Assembly: GCA_025594325.1 (NCBI GenBank) | Contig: JANHCV010000015.1 | Location: 930,001 to 994,000 of the forward strand | Origin: Blastocladiella emersonii ATCC 22665 | Lineage: Eukaryota > Blastocladiomycota > Blastocladiomycetes > Blastocladiales > Blastocladiaceae | DNA: 64,000 nucleotides | Direction: 5' to 3' | Shown: positions 42,012 through 53,378 of the stretch, piece after piece | How the letters are laid out: each line of letters opens with the position of its first letter | Numbering within the stretch: position 1 is the first letter of the stretch | The notes under the pieces: model-generated | The model's input: the letters and a program-made list of their open reading frames with translations, nothing else | What the model was told of the DNA's origin: nothing | The model's database searches: none | Made by a program: the position numbers and the translations under genes

Positions 42012-45000
42012 TCATACGTCGAAGATCGGGGTCCCGTTGTCGACGTCCTTGACGCTGAGCGTGGCGCCGAAAAGAGCCTCGGAGAGAAGCTGGCGCTCCT
42101 CCTTGACGTGAAGCTTCTTCTTACCGGTGGCAACCGCACCCGACGGGTTACGGCCGGCGAAGAGGACGGGCGAAGACAGCGGCTGTCCGTAGCTAGTGCT
42201 CTGCTGGACGAGGTGGGCATAGCGCGCCTGGGCGTCGGCGTGATGGGTCGAGTGGCGCAGGGCAGTGGCGATGCGGGGCTCGACAAAGGTCCAGGGACCC
42301 ATGTTCATGGGCTCCTCCTGGACCCACTTGACGCGGGCATTGGGGTACTGGTCAACAAAGTCGCGGACCTTGTCGAAGGGGAAGGGCGTGAACTGCTCGA
42401 TGCGGGCAATGGCAACGTCCTTGACCTGGTTCACCTCGCGAGCGCGCAGAAGCGAGTAGTAAACCTGGCCAGCGCAAAGGACGACCGTTTTGATCTCCTC
42501 GGGAGCGGCAATGGACTCGGGGGCAATCTCCGGGATGAAGCGCTGGAAACGAGTGCCCGCCACCATGTCGGCGAGGGACGAGCGAGCGAGAGGGTGGCGC
42601 AGCAGCGACTTAGAGAAGGGCAGGATGAGGGGCTTGCGGAAGTCGCGGTGGATCTGGCGGCGCAGGGCATGGAAGTAGTTGGCAGGCGTCGAAGGGTAGA
42701 CGACCTGGATGTTGCAGTCCTGGTGCTGGCGCGACATCTCCTGGGGCGAGGGGAACTTGAACGGGTCCTCGTCGGCGAGCTGGAGGAAGCGCTCGATGCG
42801 GGCCGACGAGTGCTCGGGACCCTGGCCGTCAAAGCCATGGGGCAAGTTCATGACGAGGCCGGTGCGCTGGAGCCACTTCTTCTCGCCCGAGGCGACGAAC
42901 TGGTCGATGATGACCTGGGCCGTGTTGGCAAAGTCACCGAATTGGGCTTCCCAGATGACGAGCGAGTTGGGGTTGACGAGCGAGTAACCGAGCTCGAAGC
43001 CCAGAACGCCGTACTCGGAGAGCGACGAGTTGGACACGGTGAAGGCGGCCTGGTCGGGCGACAGGTCGTTGAGTGCCGTGTAGGTGCCCTCGGTCTTCTG
43101 GTCGTGCAGGACTGCGTGGCGCTGCGAGAAGGTGCCGCGTTCCACGTCCTGGCCGGAGAGGCGAACATGGGTGCGCTCCATGAGGAGCGAGCCAAAGGCA
43201 AGGGCCTCGGCCGTCGACCAGTCAATGCCGTCGCCCTCCTGGATAGTCTTGGAGCGGTTCTTGAGGATACGGTTGAGCAGGTTGTGGATGTTGAAGCCCT
43301 CGGGGTAGGACGAGACCTTGCCGCCGATCTGCGACAGCAGCTCGCGGTCGACGCCCGTGTCGCGGGCAGGGACAATCTCGTCGGCGAGCTCCTTGGGCGA
43401 CTTGAAGCCGTGCCAGTTGGAGGAGACCCAGTCCTTGGGGGTCGGAGTGTACTCCTTGGACTTCTCGTAGCTCTCCTCGAGCAGCGACCAGACGCGCTTC
43501 TTGATGGCCTCGATCTCGTCGGCCGTGAAGGAGCCCTCGGTGAGCAGCTGCTGGACGTACTTGTCGAGGACGGGGACCTGCTTAGAGATGGTCTTGTACA
43601 TGCGCGGCTGAGTGAAGGAGGGCTGGTCGATCTCGTTGTGCCCGTGGCGGCGATAGCACACAATGTCGATGACGACGTCCTTCTTGAAGGTCTGGCGCCA
43701 CTCGGCGGCGAGATTGCAGGCGAACACGACAGCCTCGACGTCGTCGCCGTTCACGTGGAGGATGGGCGCGCCGACGGTCTTGGCCACGTCCGAGCAGTAG
43801 GGCGTGGAGCGCGAGAAGCGCGGGTCCGTGGTGAAGCCGATCTGGTTGTTGACAATGATGTGGACGGTGCCGCCCGTGGCGTACGACTTGAGGTCGGCGA
43901 AGCCGAGCGTCTCGTAGACGACGCCCTGGCCGGCAAAGGCGGCGTCGCCGTGGAGGAGGACGGGCATGGCCTTGCTGCGCTCGTTGTCGCCGGCGTAGAA
44001 CTGGATGGCGCGGGTCTTGCCCTCCACCACGGGGTTGACGGCCTCGAGGTGCGAGGGGTTGGCGACGAGCGAGAGGTGGACGCGCTTGCCCGAAGGGGTG
44101 GGGCGGTCGTAGTTCATGCCGAGGTGGTACTTGACATCCCCCGAGCCCTCGGCCACGTTGGGCTCGACGGTGCCCGAGAACTCGCAGAAGATGGACTCGT
44201 TCGGCTTGCGCACAACGTTGCTGAGGACGTTGAGGCGGCCGCGATGGGGCATGCCCATGACGACGCTCTCGACGCCGAGGTCGACGGAGCGATCAATGAG
44301 GGCCTTCATACCGGGGATGAGCGACTCGCAGCCCTCGAGGCCAAAGCGCTTCTCCGAGGGGTACTTTTGCGCAACGAAGCGCTCGAACGAGTCAGACCAG
44401 GCGAGGCGGTCGAGGATCATGGCCTTGTCGGCCTTGGAGAACTTGACGCGGTTCGGGATCTCGACGCGCTCGCGCAGCCAGTCGCACTGACCGCGGTCGG
44501 GGATGTGGGCGTACTCGATGCCGAGGGTGCTGCAGTACGTGTCCTTGAGGCGGGCGACAATCTCGCGCAGGGTGAGCTGGGGCGACTGAGTGCGGAAGCC
44601 GGGCAGCATGCCGGGGCCGAGCGAGAACTTGCGGTCGAGGTCGGCGTCGGTGAAACCGTAGTACTTTGGGTCGAGCTCGGGCGGCGTGGTGGGGTCGAGG
44701 TCCGCATCGTGGATGCCGAGCGGGTCGAGCTGGGCGAGCTGGTGGCCGCGGACCTGGTGGGCGCGGGCGAGCAGCTGGACCTTGAGGTGGTCGGCGATCT
44801 CCGAGGGGCTAGCGCCGGCGCCGGCGGCGGGCTCGGCAAAGTTGGCGAGCGGCAGGGTGGCGGAGCCCTCGAGGCCGAGCGTGGGCGGTGCGGCAAAGGC
44901 GTGGCCGCGCGGGGCGCCCTTGGCGACGTTGGCAAAATAGGTCTGCCACGAGACGTGGACCGAGGCGGGGTCGCGCTGCCACGCGGCGTACATCTCGTCG

Positions 45001-45265
45001 ACGTAGTTGGCCGAGGCGCCGGCGAGGAAGCCCTCGTTGTCGGCGGCGGTGGCGGCGTAGTGGCGGCGGGGCAGGGCGCGCAGAGCGGCCGAAGCGGGGC
45101 TATGCGTGGCGGGGGGTGCGCGAGAGGTCGGGTGGACGGTCAGCATGCGATCGGGCAGCGTCGCGCGGCGTTGGGGGCATCAGAGGCGTACCGCGGCACC
45201 AGGGCGGCCGGCGAGCGGCGGGCGAGCGCCCGCGCGGTCGATGCCAGTAGCAGGCGCGAGGACAT
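42012..45265 (-). CDS. KGD1: 2-oxoglutarate dehydrogenase E1, mitochondrial
   Basis: Two exons, 45265-45192 and 45099-42012, give 1,053 residues, near the family's usual 1,020. The enzyme is the thiamine-diphosphate E1 of the TCA-cycle 2-oxoglutarate dehydrogenase complex. Presequence [20 protein letters not shown] is encoded by exon 1. The N-terminal domain is [20 protein letters not shown] then VHVSWQTYF. The thiamine-diphosphate part has [51 protein letters not shown] and [17 protein letters not shown]. The pyrimidine domain has [20 protein letters not shown]. The end ...[14 protein letters not shown] extends beyond typical C-termini. An ATG inside intron 1 (45146) is in frame with exon 2, so retention gives an alternative start. 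Confidence 0.95.
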
Positions 45266-45734
45266 GGCGGCGGAGGCGGGGGTTGGGCGGGCGGGCGAAG
45301 CCCAGGCTAGAGCGATCGGTGGGAGAGCTTGGCGCAGCACGGGGCGCGCGGTGTATGCATTCACGGCGGAGCGTGAGGGGCGATTGCGGGCCGCGAGGAG
45401 GGCGGGGGAGAGGAGCGCGAGTCGGCGCGCGCGGCGGTCGGCGAGGCGGCAGTGGCAGGGACCTTCGGTTTGCCTGCCCCCTTTGTTGTGGAGGCGCAAA
45501 ATAGCCACGCGCGGAAATCCGGTTTTGCCCGAGACCGCCTCTGCGTCATCGCACGTGACCCCGCTCGCGGCCGAAACGCGGTCGGCCGCAGCTCGGGACG
45601 GAGGCTCGGCAAGGTACACACAAAAAAAAATGACGACGAGTATATGTATGATTGGGGGATCGACTCGAACCAGTCACGCCGGTGCGCGCCGCTCACAGTG
45701 GGAAGGAACTTACGCGACCGTCGCTCGTGAGCGC
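45266..45734. other. OGDH promoter region
   Basis: Between OGDH and MIC10 (both minus strand). A nine-A run is at about 45624-45632 and an AT-rich patch (GTATATGTATG) is nearby. A tRNA-like B box was considered and rejected. No gene recognised. Confidence 0.45.
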
Positions 45735-46129
45735 TCAGGCGGTTGGCGGCGTGGTGGGCTTGGGGACGCGCACAGCGTTGAGCGTCACGTTGGGATCAAA
45801 CGAACTACACGAGGCGATATCGGTACGACCGCAGCAGGTGGGATCGTTGGCGACGGCCAGGTCAGCGGCGCTGCAACCACATGGAGCAAGTGGGGAGGCG
45901 GCCAAACGCACCGCTGGCACTGCTCGTAGGCGATGCCGAGACCGATGCCGCTGGAAAGCGCAACCGGCCACGTGCGCTTGCGGAACAGCAGCACCGACGT
46001 GACGATCCCCACCGACGTGGCCGCGCCGACCTTGAGGACAAAGTTGGACAGGCAGCGGTCCCACTTGCGCGCGAGCACCTCCTCGGCGGGTATCGCCGCT
46101 CCGGCTTCAGAGTTCATGTGTGCGTTCAT
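45735..46129 (-). CDS. MIC10: MIC10, MICOS complex subunit
   Basis: Two exons, 46129-45912 and 45804-45735, give 95 residues, the normal size. Mic10 oligomerises in the inner membrane to bend it at cristae junctions. The family start region is IPAEEVLARKWDRCLSNFVL. Two transmembrane hairpin helices carry glycine motifs: GAATSVGIVTSVLLF and SSGIGLGIAYEQCQR (the GxGxG type). The 107-bp intron (GTGCG to CGTGTAG) restores the frame CQRSFDPNVTLNAVRVPKP. Divergent to U1-70K. Confidence 0.92.
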
Positions 46130-46442
46130 CGTAGCAGTGGCCGTTTGTCGGAAGCAGGCCGGCAGTTGGGCGCCCGGAGACGGGATGCAAGGAGGGGGTG
46201 CGGCAGCAGGCGTTCCGGCGGTCGCTGGTCGGCGGCCTGTGGTCGTGTGAGGTGGCGTGACACGTCCGCCCCGCTGGAAAGGCGAGGAGATCAGCGGCCC
46301 TCGCTCGCCTCGTCCGACGTGCCGCTCGCTAGCGAAGCGATCCTACCCGCTGCTTGCAACGAAATCGCCGCTATACACCACCTGCCTTGGCCTTGCGCGG
46401 TAAAGCCTCCTCCCCCGCCCGCCCCGTTGCACCTTCGGCACC
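46130..46442. promoter_or_regulatory. Divergent MIC10/U1-70K promoter region
   Basis: 313 bp between two start codons with no recognisable ORF. Regulatory role is inferred from position only. Confidence 0.4.
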
Positions 46443-47735
46443 ATGACGGACCGCCTGCCGCCCAACCTGCTGCGGCTCTTTGCCCCGCGCCCGCCGGCAG
46501 AGTACCTCCCGCCGCTCGACCGCGACCCGGCCAAGCGCCGCGGGCCCACCTACTCGGGTGTCGCTCACCTCATGGACCAGCTGCGCGACCACGACTCCGA
46601 CTACGTGCCATGGGACGCGCCCGAGGAGCGCCGCCAACGCCTCGCCGAGGAGCGCCGCACGGCCGCCAAGGCACAGGTGGACGCCGCCCTCATGAACTGG
46701 AAGCCGCACGACGATCCCAACGCGACCGCCGACCCCTTCAAGACCCTCTTCGTCGGCCGTCTGGTCCGTTGGCGAGCCTCTTCATTCGCCTTACTCGCAC
46801 TGGCTCTCCTCGAACACTCCCAGGCCGCTTCACTGACACGCACCCACACGCTCCCTGTCCGCAGAGTCACGACACCACCGAGAAGACCCTCCGCAAGGAG
46901 TTTGAGTACTACGGACCCATCAAGACGGTACGAGTGTGATGTTCCTTCGGTCTGCTCCTGAAAACGCATTCTCACGCCTAAACCGCGTGCGTGCGCTGCC
47001 CTACTGTAGATCAAGGTCGTGCTCGACCAGGACGGCAAGTCCCGCGGATACGCCTTCATTGAATTCGACCGCGAGCGTGACATGACCGCCGCCTACAAGG
47101 CCGCCGACGGCATTAAGCTCGATGGCCGCCGAATCGTTGTCGACGTGGAGCGCGGCCGCACCGTCCAGGGCTGGCGGCCCCGCCGCCTTGGCGGTGGTCT
47201 TGGTCACACGCGCGCTGGCCCCAAGTGGTCCAACCAGGCCTACCCCGGCCGCGACACTTCTCATCTTCGCCCCGCTGGATCACATGCGGGCGCTGCCTCC
47301 ATTTCCGAGTCGTACCACCGCGGGTCCGGAGGGTATGCCCCACGCGGTCCAGGCGGCGGCGACTTTCGCGGCGCGCGCCCGCCGGCAGGCCGGTTCGGCG
47401 GTGACCGCAGAGGTGCTGGTGGCTACGAACCGCGGTATGGTGGGCACGTCGCCGGGCGCGACTACCGTGACCGTGACCGCGACCGCGACCGTGATCCGCG
47501 CGACCGCGACAACCGTGATCCCCGGGATCGGGATCGTGATCGCGATCGCGACCGCGACTACCGGGACCGCGACCGTAACCGGGACCGCGAACGCGATTTC
47601 CGCGACCGCAGCAGCTCTTACCGCGACGACTACCGCAGATCCGCTTCATCCGTGCTGGGCGATGCACAAGCTGGCGGGAGCACGGACTCGTTGACGCTCG
47701 ATCGGGACCGGAGCCCGCCGCCAACCCGGAGGTAA
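46443..47735 (+). CDS. SNRNP70: U1 snRNP 70K protein
   Basis: Three exons (46443-46763, 46865-46927, 47010-47735) give 369 residues. U1-70K binds stem-loop I of U1 snRNA and helps define 5' splice sites. The N-terminal segment ([20 protein letters not shown]) is the conserved region that reaches the snRNP core. The RRM (about 101-178) has RNP2 [27 protein letters not shown]1 SRGYAFIEF and [21 protein letters not shown] glycine/arginine region and an Arg-Asp repeat tail (DRDRDRDRD, about 275-325) follow. Intron 1 uses a GTCCGT donor; introns are 101 and 82 bp. Confidence 0.95.
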
Positions 47736-48035
47736 GGTCTGCATTGCCAGCCGCTTATCCCAGACGCTCAATGGAGCTGCTATTGTTCTGCGACTGGACC
47801 CGCTCGCCCTTTTTGTGACCCTCCCCTTCCTGTCCCCTCCCATCCCTCCTCCACAATGAACCTGACTGCACGTTCGATTTCGCCACTCAAAATGACGGGT
47901 GACGGAAGCGGGGACAGATGCGTTCGTGCCGCTGTTACGTCGCAACAAGGCGCTCCTAGTGTGTCAAGGCGCTACACGGTGTAGCAGTGATAGTTCGATG
48001 TGCAAAATGCTCACGTAAATGCAGTGTTATCCAGC
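47736..48035. other. Convergent spacer, U1-70K/Arp10
   Basis: 300 bp of shared 3' flank; nothing recognised. Confidence 0.4.
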
Positions 48036-49959
48036 TCACACAACCAGAGACCAATCCTTGACGAGCCATGCGTCCGCCATCTCTTCGCTGTTAATCCACG
48101 CCTCAAAGTCCTGCGAGCTCGTCTCAGTCGCGTTCCCAAGAAGCTTGAGAGACGCCGCGAGGGATGCTACACGCACACATCGAGGGCGTGGTGGGATAGT
48201 TAGCGTGAGCGTGCAATGGCGGCTTCGGAGGCGACAACAGTACACCACAACTCAATGAATGAAGCGACGTACCGCCGACCCAGGGGCCGCATTGGAACTG
48301 ACCGTTGCCTGGCGTGACGAAGCGCAGCACGTTTTCAACGCCCGCCAAAGCCTCGTACCGCTTGTCGGTCGCCAGGGTATGGAGAGTCTGATCGCGGACA
48401 CGGGAAAGGAAGCCAGGCAGGAGGGTAGTTCCGCCCGACACAACAATGTTCCGCGCACACTCGCCACGCACGTCGCGTGGACACTTCAGGAGGACGTCCA
48501 AGAGCGCCGTTACAACAGACCGCGCATCCGAATCCCCGTCAAAGAGCGTCTCGGCGGCGCGCTCACGCACCCACCCAGGGAGAATGAGCTTCATGTTGCG
48601 ATTGCCACCGATCGGGAGTCCGCGCTCGCCGAGTGGGTAGTACACGGTTGATGCACGCGATTTGTAAATACGGTACTGGTTGACAAGGCGAGGAGGACCG
48701 TCAGTGGCACTTGGTGAATCCACAGGGGCAGGCGACGCGGTTCGAGGCATGCTCGATTCTGTGTCTGGAAGGTTGTTGCTGCTGCTGCCGGGGATGGCAA
48801 ATAGCGACTGGGAATTCGCAGAGTTGATCCCAGCCGGCGGCAATGACGGAACAGGGGGCGCATTGGGTTCGGGTGGGACAGGGCCCAGTGACGAGGCAAG
48901 CTCCTCTTCCGTCGGTTCCGTAACTGTAACCGACTCTCCTGCCTCTGGCACGCCGCCAACAAACAGGGCGCGACACTTGATTTCCTCCAAAAACTCGGTT
49001 GTGAGCAGCTGCGCGACGATTTCATCCGTCCAAGGAACGAGCGTGTGTCCATGACCGACGCCAGCAGCCAGGGCAAGAGTGTCGGGCGATCCGATACCAA
49101 GTCGGCTGGTCAGCCCAAGGGCCCAGTTACTCCACTTGAACCAGAATGCCGTGATTGCGGACAAGTTCGCAACGCGCTCGGCAAACGACGAGGTACGGGA
49201 AAGCGTGAGCTCTCCAGCGCCAGGGAGCTGGCGTCCATGTCCTGCACCGCCGTTATAGGCGCGATAGTCATCGATGGGCGTGAGAAGCGATCCGAACTTG
49301 GTCAGAAGATCCTTGACATTGGCGAGTACGGCATCGCCCGCGACGGGAACCGAGGTGGCATGCGTGTACAGGACGCGATGGTCGTAAACGGGCACGACCG
49401 ACGTCTCCAAATGCCCAGACTCGACTACAATGCCCGCAGACTGGCCAGTGGTAAGCACCGTCATCAAGTCCGCGGGGGCAAACTGGAGGCTTGAGACGCG
49501 GAAACGCTCGAAAAGAACTTTGGCCACGGTTTGCTTGAGCAAGATTGGCATCAAGGCAGGCTCACAGACGATCAACGTTTTGCCCTTGGGGTCAGTGAGC
49601 AGGTAGCGGAAGAAGACGTCGGTAAGGTGATCGGCGAGGTAGAACTCGAGTCGGTTGGCGTTCCTCTGGTCAAAGAATCCCGCGTCCCAGAACTGCACGC
49701 GATCTGCCGTGGCCGCCGACGGGTGGCGAGACCGGTTGGTGACAATGAAGCGTGGCGAGTGCTCGCCAGCGAAACCGACCTTGGTATACATCGACCCGAT
49801 GTCGAGAACAATCCGGTCGTCCGACGTGTAAGGGGTCGTGCTCGCCGTCGTGCGCGACCGGAGCAGCGCCGCAATGTCAGCCGAAGCAAGACTAGCGCGC
49901 GTCGCTGCTGCAGAGGTCCGGTTGCCTGCGGTATCGAGGGCGCGCCGAATTCGATCCAT
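48036..49959 (-). CDS. ARP10: Actin-related protein Arp10 (Arp11, dynactin pointed end)
   Basis: Two exons, 49959-48273 and 48166-48036, give 605 residues. Arp10/ACTR10 caps the pointed end of dynactin's Arp1 filament. The actin fold is visible: RIVLDIGSMYTKVGFAGEHS, LEFYLADHLTDVFFRYLLTD, LIVCEPALMPILLKQTVAKV, SLQFAPADLMTVLTTGQSAG then IVVESGHLETSVVPVYD, NIVVSGGTTLLPGFLSR and the spliced GPWVGGASLAASLKLL. Sequence matches ACTR10 better than other Arps (LxxDV-FRYLL, FAPADLM, ECPRDVR-like LKCPRDVRGE). An inserted Ser/Pro-rich loop (about 370-455) makes it longer than human ACTR10 (417). An upstream in-frame ATG exists; MDRIRRAL is preferred. Confidence 0.88.
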
Positions 49960-50209
49960 GTAGTTGCTAGTCCTTACATTCAAGGAAAACAGGGAGTAAG
50001 CACGGTGCAGCAAGCAACGAGCGGCGCTGGCGCCTCTCTCCAGGGGATGCTCTCTCTGCCTTGCTTCACGCCCACTCAGCGCCACTCCGATCCGATCATG
50101 TGATTGGTTCTTGTTCGCAACCGCTTGCTTTCGACGCTCGACGATGCGAACGCCTCCATGCTCCACTGACTCCCGTATTTGCAAACGAGTACATCAGTGA
50201 CTTGGGGCA

Positions 50210-51663
50210 ATGAAGCAAAGCCGCCCTAACGACTCGTCCGGCAACTCGCCCGGTTCGCGGCCACTGTCGAGGTCGCGCAACCCCAAAACGGCTACAGCTT
50301 CTGTCGCGCAACATGAACGCTCTGCGAAACGCCAGAGCCTTACACTTGACCAAGCGAACGTCCGGCTCCTTCGACCCCCGACGTCTGGTGCTTCGGGCGG
50401 CGGCGAGCCAAGTGGCCCCCCCTCAGTTGGCAACGAGGTGGTTACAATCCCCCGGAACAGCTCACGGGCTGCGACACCAGTACTTCCGCGCTCCAACTCG
50501 CGTCCGGTCAGTCAAGATGCCAGCTTCTTAGGCTCAGGAAGTCAATCAGCTCGGATCGTAGACCACACCGCCAGACTACACGCTGAAGAACTTCGAAAGC
50601 TTGTCTCAGGGCAGCCAATCCACCTCGTGATTGGTGCCCTAGGGCGCGCGGGAGTGGGCAGAAGTGATCTGCTTTCCCAATTCGCACAGCAACCAGAACT
50701 GGCCTTTCTCAGCCGTGGTGCTGGAGATGATGCGCCTCGTCCGGGCATCGACGGGCACATCTCGAATCAGATCTTACTCCTAGACGCACAACCCTTAACG
50801 TCATCAAAGACCTTTTGCAATACTGTAAGTTCCAACGACCCAGGACTTGCTTCGCACGGTAGCAGCACGGCCTTTGCTCAAAACCCACAGCGACGCAGCG
50901 CTGGGGCCATGAGGCGGTCCGATAGCTACAACGAATCGATGGGGTCCAGCTCAGGTGGAAATGATTTACAGAACGTACAGCTATGCGCTTGGCTCCTGAC
51001 CGTAGTAGATGTTCTCATCATTGTCGCAGATGATTGTGGTGTTGACCGCGAACTCCTCGCCGATCTCCGCCTTGCGCACGAACTCGTTCTTCGGACTGCT
51101 TCAGCACTAACAGTCGCAACGATTATATGTACGTCGCACTTTTCTCTTTGGCACTTTTTCATACCCTGTCAAACTCACACTGAATTGACCCCACAGTCGC
51201 TAAAAACAGAGTACCAGCTTCATCTTTCCACGCGAAAGCATTTCTTCGCTTCGAAAATTTTCTCGCGCAAGAATGCCGCCGTTCGCCGCGCGCCGGATCC
51301 GGTTCCTCGCGTTCATCGAGTGACCTCTCACAGCTGGCACAATCTGCACTTCCATCAGTGGGAACAGCCACGTCCTTCAGCGCGTCCATGAACTTTTTTG
51401 TCTTTCCCAGTTGGGCTCCGCCTCGCCCAACGTCGTCGTCAGCTCTATCGGCTTCCATGTCACCTTTTTGGGGCGGCCCTGTCAACGTTTTCCTTATTCC
51501 GAACAGGGATGCAGACCAACTAGAATACCCGCTATCTTATGAGGAGGCGGTGCAGATTTTCACCCTGTCTGTAGTAGCGAGGCCTCACGGTTCAAAGCCC
51601 CTTGAAAGTGACTGGGCTAAACTGGCCGTCGCTCGGTGGGGCTTGATCATGAGTGGTAACTGA
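50210..51663 (+). CDS. SMG9: SMG9-like nonsense-mediated decay factor
   Basis: Two exons, 50210-51128 and 51197-51663, give 461 residues (human SMG9 520). SMG9, with SMG8, regulates the SMG1 kinase that phosphorylates UPF1 in nonsense-mediated decay. After a disordered Ser/Pro-rich head, the degenerate G-domain appears: HLVIGALGRAGVGRSDLLSQ (P-loop-like), GIDGHISNQILLLDAQPLTS (switch II-like) and LQNVQLCAWLLTVVDVLIIV then ADDCGVD. The spliced second exon has FFVFPSWAPP, GGPVNVFLIPNRD and LESDWAKLAVARWGLI, matching the SMG9 end. The intron is 68 bp (GTACGTCG to CCACAG). Confidence 0.85.
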
Positions 51664-51836
51664 GTAGTGTGCGAACGAGCTTGACCGGCGCGCGTCAGTT
51701 CCTGAACCTCAGTTGTATTAGACTTTCGAGTGCATGGGATTTTCGCTAGGCGACCCGCCCCAGCCGCTGCCCGTGGTCGTAAACATGAATCTGTTATGAA
51801 TGTCCGGCATATCATAAACGCACTCATTTACCACAG

Positions 51837-53284
51837 GCGGTCTGGTGACTGCGTCAGTTGTGGTGTCCATTCGCCTTGAAGCCCAAACTGTGGTCCTCCG
51901 CCGCGTGTGCCTCGTGCTGCTCAACAGCCCCGACTTCCGCTTCGATGACGAAAAGGTTGAGGCTGCTTACTGGGCACGCGCGGAGCAGCGCTACGTCCAG
52001 TACCTCTCGCTCATGGAGCACACGCTCGTCGAAGGTCACGCTCTCCCCCTACCGCCGCTCGACGTGCTTATGATGTGGCTCGTCCATGTCAAGGACTCGC
52101 ACCGTTATTCCGAGGACCTCGTGCGCGTTTTCGGCGACATCAAACTTCTTCACTTTGTCTTCCCGCTTGACGAGGTCAACGCGTACCTCCAAGCCACTGG
52201 CGCGCCCGTTTCCAGCTCGGGCGCGACGATTTCGGATGCTTCCTGGCAGGACTTTGTTCCCGCAAGCCACGCCCAGTCGTGGACCCAGTTCAGTGGTCAG
52301 GCCTTTGTCCTTGACGCGGAGCAGGTCGCCGCGCCCTGGACCCTGGCATGCCCCTTCTGCCACCACGACCAGGCTTGGGAGTCGGAGCTCTACTCAGAGA
52401 TGCGTACGGGTTCCCGCATGCTCTTCTGTGAGTCGTGCGACAAGTGGATCACGCTGCCCACCGTCTCGGCGTGGCGCCTTGTGGAGGACCTCCGTAAGGC
52501 CGAGAAGGGCCAGGGCCACGTCGCTGGTACCCTCCTTAACTTCGCCAAGGGCAAGATCGACTACAAGCTCGCGCACTCGGTGCACAAGCTGCTCTTCTTC
52601 ACGCACGAGAAGTCCCTGACCGAGATCCTCGAGGCTCGCCTCAACGAGCGCGACGTCGTCAACCCGTGGTCCGAGCTCGATCTGGCCGCCATCCTCCACG
52701 ACTACGTCCAGGCCGCCGTGGACAAGGAGTACTCGGGCAAGGCCAAGGAGCTCCGCCGCAAGGCGGACATTGTCACTGGCAAGATCCTCTCGTACTACCA
52801 GAACGTCATGACGCCGCTTTCTCTCGACCTCATCGTCGCTCGGAACAACTGGGCAAAGCTGTCGCGCGACATTGCGGACCACGTTGAGGGCGGCGACGGC
52901 AGCGTCGCGTTTGACAACGTTGCGGCCCAAACGGTCATCGATCGCTACGCCAAGTTCATGCAGCTGCTCGAGGAGCGGCGCAAGGCGTCCCTCAAGGACT
53001 CGGAGCGCTACAAGAACCTTGTGCCTGCCATCGACATTCTCCTCGCCCATCGCTGCCATCTTCTGGACCCGCTCGCGTACAAGAAGTACTGCGCGTACAA
53101 GTTTGGCAAGATCATGGACTTCAGCCGCTTCACCTGCAAGGCTGAGCTCATTGCCGAATACCAGGATATGGCTGTGTTGTGGAGCCAGAAGTACACGACG
53201 CCCTTCGACCTCCCGTTCAAGAAGAAGAAGAAGTCCAAGGGCATCAAGAAGCTTGTTGGCATGTTCTTTGGCGGGAGCAAGTGA
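51837..53284 (+). CDS. DUF1399/GRDP-like protein (5' end unresolved)
   Basis: The frame is open from an acceptor-like CCACAG at 51836 to the stop at 53284, about 482 residues. It resembles the N-terminal domain of glycine-rich domain-containing proteins. PPLDVLMMWLVHVKDSHRYS and PAIDILLAHRCHLLDPLAYK are degenerate copies of the family's LD-x-x-W-H-x-H-x-L-x-P-x-x-Y motif. A Cys4-like site, CPFCHH then CESCDKWI, lies at about 180-205, and the C-terminus is basic (KKKKKSKGIKKLVGMFFGG). The first exon is not resolved. MGFSLGDPPQPLP at 51734 looks attractive, but every donor after it is in the wrong phase. Function unknown. Confidence 0.7.
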
Positions 53285-53378
53285 CCAAGCTTGGTCATCC
53301 TCACACGTGGTTCGCTCGCCCCCACCACATAAATTGCGATTGATTGTTTCACAAACCCTCCAGACCAACTTGAAATGA

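Noticed and set aside
45630-45700. tRNA-like B box on the minus strand (GGTTCGAGTCG) followed by a T-run
   Set aside because: The T-arm stem does not pair, no matching A box or acceptor stem could be built, and the B box deviates from consensus.
42108-45929. A 1,273-codon plus-strand ORF
   Set aside because: It is antisense to the OGDH gene. Strong GC-ending codon bias keeps the opposite strand free of stops, and its translation is low-complexity Gly/Arg/Val/Asp without any family feature.
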